Positions 61,885-64,000 of a stretch of DNA of 64,000 bases are shown in pieces. The stretch comes from CAZWDL01 sp964632995. GTDB taxonomy: Bacteria > Bacteroidota > Bacteroidia > Chitinophagales > Saprospiraceae. How positions within the stretch are numbered: the stretch's first letter is position 1; each line of letters begins with the position of its first letter. Where the stretch lies: assembly GCA_964632995.1 (NCBI GenBank), contig CAZWDL010000023.1:8525-72524 (forward strand), in the 5' to 3' direction. The notes below the pieces were generated by a model, which was given only the letters and a program-made list of their open reading frames with translations, was not told where the DNA came from and did no database searches. The position numbers and the translations under genes are program-made.

Positions 61885-63294
61885 CTACTCCTCCTCTTCC
61901 TGCACTGCCGGGTTGCGTTGTGCCTCGGCTTCGGCCTGCGCTTGCTGCATGACCTCTTCGAATGCTTCGACAGTGATGGGGTTAGGTTCTATCGTGACGT
62001 GGTCTTCGATAGCTTCGGCGACTTTGTCAGTGATGATATCTTCGTAAGCTGATTCGAGTTGCTTGCGGTCTTCCATCAGGCGCATGGCCATACTATTGAG
62101 CAGGTTCTCATCGGCCTGCCCACCGAAATAACCCCGGACCCGGTCTTTGAAGTATTCTGTGATTTCCTGCTGGCCGACTTCCAGTTCGAAGCGCTTGACC
62201 AGCTTATTGCGGATGAGCGTCCAGGTAAGGTTTTTGGCAAAACCCTCGTATTGTTTTTCAATTTCCTCTTCCGGAACTTCTTCGTTGGAAGCTTTCAGCC
62301 AGCGCTTGAGAAAGTCGTCGGGCAGGGGCAGTTCATTTTCTTCCATCAATTTTTCCTGGATATCGCGGAAGAGCAGGGCGCCTGCCTGATTCTCGAAACG
62401 AGCGACGATATTTTCGCGGATTTTCGCTCTGGCTTCTTCTTCGCTGCTCACTTCGCCTTCGCCGAAGGTGTTATCAAAAAAGGCCTGATCGAGCTCGGCC
62501 GGCTCAACGCGGCTGACCTCCTCAATCGTCGCTTCAAATTCGGGGTTGATCTCGCGCTCGTCTTCTTCCTCCAGTTCGAGTAAGTGTTTACGGACGAATG
62601 CTTCATCGGCGTTTTTTTCCAGTTCGAAGATGTTGAAGCGCAGCGTGTCGCCTTGCTTGCCGGTGAGGACCTCTTCTTTCAAGGTTTCGCTGGCGATGTT
62701 ATCGACCAGGATGCTGAAGCTGTTTTCCACTCCCTCTTCCTTGGGTTCTCCGTTTTCGAGTTCCACGACATGGAGCCTGAGCAGGTCGCCTTCCTGTATG
62801 TCCTCTTCGGAAAAGATCCGTTCTCCTTGCTGTTTGCGCATCCGTTCTATTTCCTCGTCGATCATCTCATCGGAAACTTCCACAGTGTATTTCTGATAGG
62901 TGGCTTCTTCCGATACGCCCTCCACTTCAACCTCGGGGCTGAGACCGATATCGAACTTGAAGGTGTAATCCTTCAGGTTTTTGACATCAAAATCGATCAG
63001 TTCCTGGTCTTTCGAAGGCAGGGGCTGGCCAAGAATGTCGATATTTTCTTCTTGCAGGTAATCAAACAGCTTGCGCTGTAGCATATCATTGACTACTTCC
63101 GACAATACTGGCAGCCCGTACATCTTGCGGATCATGCTCATTGGGGTCCTTCCTTTACGAAAACCCTTCATATTGGATTGCTGGCGGTATTTATCGAGTT
63201 CCGACTTGTATTTCGGTTCGTAATCCTTCTTTTCCAGCGTCACCGTCAATACAGCGGTTAAATTGTCAACATCTTCTCTGACAACGTTGGACAT
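61885..63294 (-). CDS. tig: Trigger factor
   Basis: Ribosome-associated chaperone and prolyl isomerase. 469 residues. The N-terminal ribosome-binding domain includes the signature GFRKGRTPMSMIRKMYG, where the usual FRKGKVP loop docks on L23. The central FKBP-like domain is weakly conserved, as in Bacteroidota (about 150-245: EEDIQEGDLLRLHVVELENG). The C-terminal helical arms (about 260-430) are followed by a Gln/Glu/Ala-rich tail (EEVMQQAQAEAEAQRNPAVQ). First gene of the tig-clpP-clpX set. Confidence 0.94.
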   Translation of the reverse strand: MSNVVREDVDNLTAVLTVTLEKKDYEPKYKSELDKYRQQSNMKGFRKGRTPMSMIRKMYGLPVLSEVVNDMLQRKLFDYLQEENIDILGQPLPSKDQELIDFDVKNLKDYTFKFDIGLSPEVEVEGVSEEATYQKYTVEVSDEMIDEEIERMRKQQGERIFSEEDIQEGDLLRLHVVELENGEPKEEGVENSFSILVDNIASETLKEEVLTGKQGDTLRFNIFELEKNADEAFVRKHLLELEEEDEREINPEFEATIEEVSRVEPAELDQAFFDNTFGEGEVSSEEEARAKIRENIVARFENQAGALLFRDIQEKLMEENELPLPDDFLKRWLKASNEEVPEEEIEKQYEGFAKNLTWTLIRNKLVKRFELEVGQQEITEYFKDRVRGYFGGQADENLLNSMAMRLMEDRKQLESAYEDIITDKVAEAIEDHVTIEPNPITVEAFEEVMQQAQAEAEAQRNPAVQEEEE

Positions 63295-63460
63295 AATTTA
63301 TGATTTGGATTGGTTTAATTTCGAAAAAAAAACAGATGGGAATATATAGATTTCCGCAGCTTCACAGGAAAAACCGGAATCTGTTCCTCCATCCTGAATT
63401 CCGGTCAATAAACAAAAAACGGTCTCTGTTTGCTCAATTAAAAGCCGTCTTGCAGTATAG

Positions 63461-63477
63461 GTGCGGGTGGAGAGACT
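63461..63477. repeat. Partial copy of the tRNA-Leu 3' end
   Basis: GTGCGGGTGGAGAGACT differs by one base from 63576-63592, which is the 3' acceptor/T-arm part of the tRNA-Leu gene with its flanking base. Same orientation, 115 bp away, on the 3' side of the tRNA. This is the pattern left by elements that integrate at tRNA 3' ends. Confidence 0.55.
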
Positions 63478-63576
63478 TCCCGGTTAAGAAAAGCTGAGGT
63501 TGCGATGCTTCCAGGTTTTCCTACGTCGGGATAAACTTCTCGTCGCTTCCCGCAAATGAGAACCAAAGCCGTTTAG

Positions 63577-63658
63577 TGCGGGTGGAGGGACTCGAACCCC
63601 CACGCCTTGCGGCACTAGATCCTAAGTCTAGCGCGTCTACCAATTCCGCCACACCCGC
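63577..63658 (-). tRNA. tRNA-Leu (anticodon UAG)
   Basis: 82 nt folding as a class II tRNA. The acceptor stem is GCGGGTG/CACCCGC with discriminator A and no encoded CCA. The anticodon stem CTAGA/TCTAG encloses loop CTTAGGA, giving anticodon TAG (decodes CUA and, by wobble, other CUN). The D-arm TGGCGGAATTGGTAGACGC is typical of leucine; a long variable arm (TGCCGCAAGGCGT region) and a T-loop with GGTTCGAGTCC are present. Confidence 0.95.
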
Positions 63659-63733
63659 AGATAATATTTCAAATAAAAGAGCTCCGTCGGCTCTTTTGGA
63701 AGACTTGTAACACCCCTTTTGTCAAAAGCGTTG

Positions 63734-63741
63734 CAAAGATA
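63734..63741 (-). promoter_or_regulatory. -7 box TATCTTTG upstream of tRNA-Leu
   Basis: The complement of 63734-63741 reads TATCTTTG, 75 bp before the tRNA 5' end. No other gene on this strand lies between. Confidence 0.5.
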
Positions 63742-64000
63742 GTATCTTTTTTATAAAAAGCCGGTGTTAGCGCGTATAAAAAATTAAAGCCGGAGCAGCG
63801 TCCTTAACCCCTGTTATTCGTGGGTTCTTCGTCGTGAGAAGCCATAATGGTTGCCAGGCTTGCATTCCCCTATGCTGCGGTCGGGACAGGCGCGCAGAAA
63901 GGCGACACGCAACCGTATCCCTAATGCCCGAGGCACTAGTACACAGTGTATTAAGTTAGTTAGCATTTTGAAGAGGGGATTTTTTCCTCAATCGAGGCGC
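63742..64000. other. Window-edge region without a supported gene
   Basis: About 260 bp at the right edge. A 50-codon minus-strand frame exists but has no recognised family. No RNA or repeat could be established here. Confidence 0.45.

Noticed and set aside
53048..63946. Shared CTAGTACACAG word near 53059-53069 (minus) and 63936-63946 (plus)
   Set aside because: Only 11 bp match without extended similarity; too short to call a repeat or element border. The interval spans both places.
63760..64000. Possible 50-codon frame (RLRVAFLRACPDRSIGECKP) at the right edge
   Set aside because: No start context, family or hairpin support; cut off from any context by the window edge.
1..64000. CRISPR array, complete insertion sequence, prophage, rRNA operon, toxin-antitoxin pair
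   Set aside because: No regularly spaced repeats, transposase or phage motifs, or rRNA segments were found on either strand; only fragments and small repeats are present.

Overview
The window looks like chromosomal DNA of a marine or wastewater-type Bacteroidota, most likely a Saprospiria relative (Lewinella/Haliscomenobacter-like). Reasons: several intergenic regions carry the Bacteroidota -7 promoter box TAnnTTTG, few starts have a recognisable Shine-Dalgarno, TTG and GTG starts occur, and the family mix is typical (TonB-dependent receptor with a carboxypeptidase-regulatory-like N-terminus, a type IX secretion C-terminal domain, an ECF sigma factor with an anti-sigma/beta-barrel protein, a hybrid two-component remnant, CTC-type L25). 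The lineage is inferred from these traits, not from a search.

Layout. 1-7 kb: 3' part of threonine synthase, then a minus-strand run (DCC protein, radA, DksA/TraR-type zinc-finger protein, BI-1 membrane protein, nitrilase, flavin reductase, HTH-like regulator). 7-12 kb: repeat-bearing spacer, small membrane protein, Nudix hydrolase, SCO protein with a partner lipoprotein, a thiolase, a stand-alone AraC domain. 12-17 kb: patatin/BamA-like autotransporter, a ParA ATPase with a small ribbon-helix-helix partner, a membrane protein. 17-24.4 kb: OmpH/Skp, methyltransferase, CPBP protease, a two-domain AAA ATPase, a DUF5995-like protein, YebC, an acidic hypothetical protein, a membrane protein. 24.4-32 kb: GMC oxidoreductase, thioesterase, flavin monooxygenase, nitroreductase-like protein, decayed gene pieces, a folded repeat element, carotenoid oxygenase. 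32-41.5 kb: NhaC antiporter, PBP4-type DacB, a GH3-C/serine-hydrolase fusion, an SLC12-type transporter, and the sigma/anti-sigma pair. 41.5-49.5 kb: gyrA/parC-type topoisomerase subunit, two related hypothetical proteins, rplY, prs, an NfeD-like protein, polyprenyl diphosphate synthase. 49.5-58.7 kb: secreted phosphatase with a type IX sorting domain, glyA, a collapsed hybrid two-component regulator, an HMA metal chaperone divergent from a TonB receptor, a tandem heptamer repeat, a FemAB/GNAT-like protein, truA. 58.7-64 kb: DoxX-like protein, clpX, clpP, tig in the classical protein-quality-control order, then tRNA-Leu(UAG).

No complete insertion sequence, CRISPR array, prophage or rRNA was seen. 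The least ordinary items are the ParA partner carrying two ParB-like GLxxL motifs, the anti-sigma protein that has a duplicated cytoplasmic motif and ends in an outer-membrane-type barrel, the symmetric divergent promoter of the metal chaperone and TonB receptor, the palindromic repeat that supplies the stop codon of the carotenoid oxygenase, the GH3 protein lacking its catalytic domain, and the remnant genes near repeats. Much of the rest is housekeeping.
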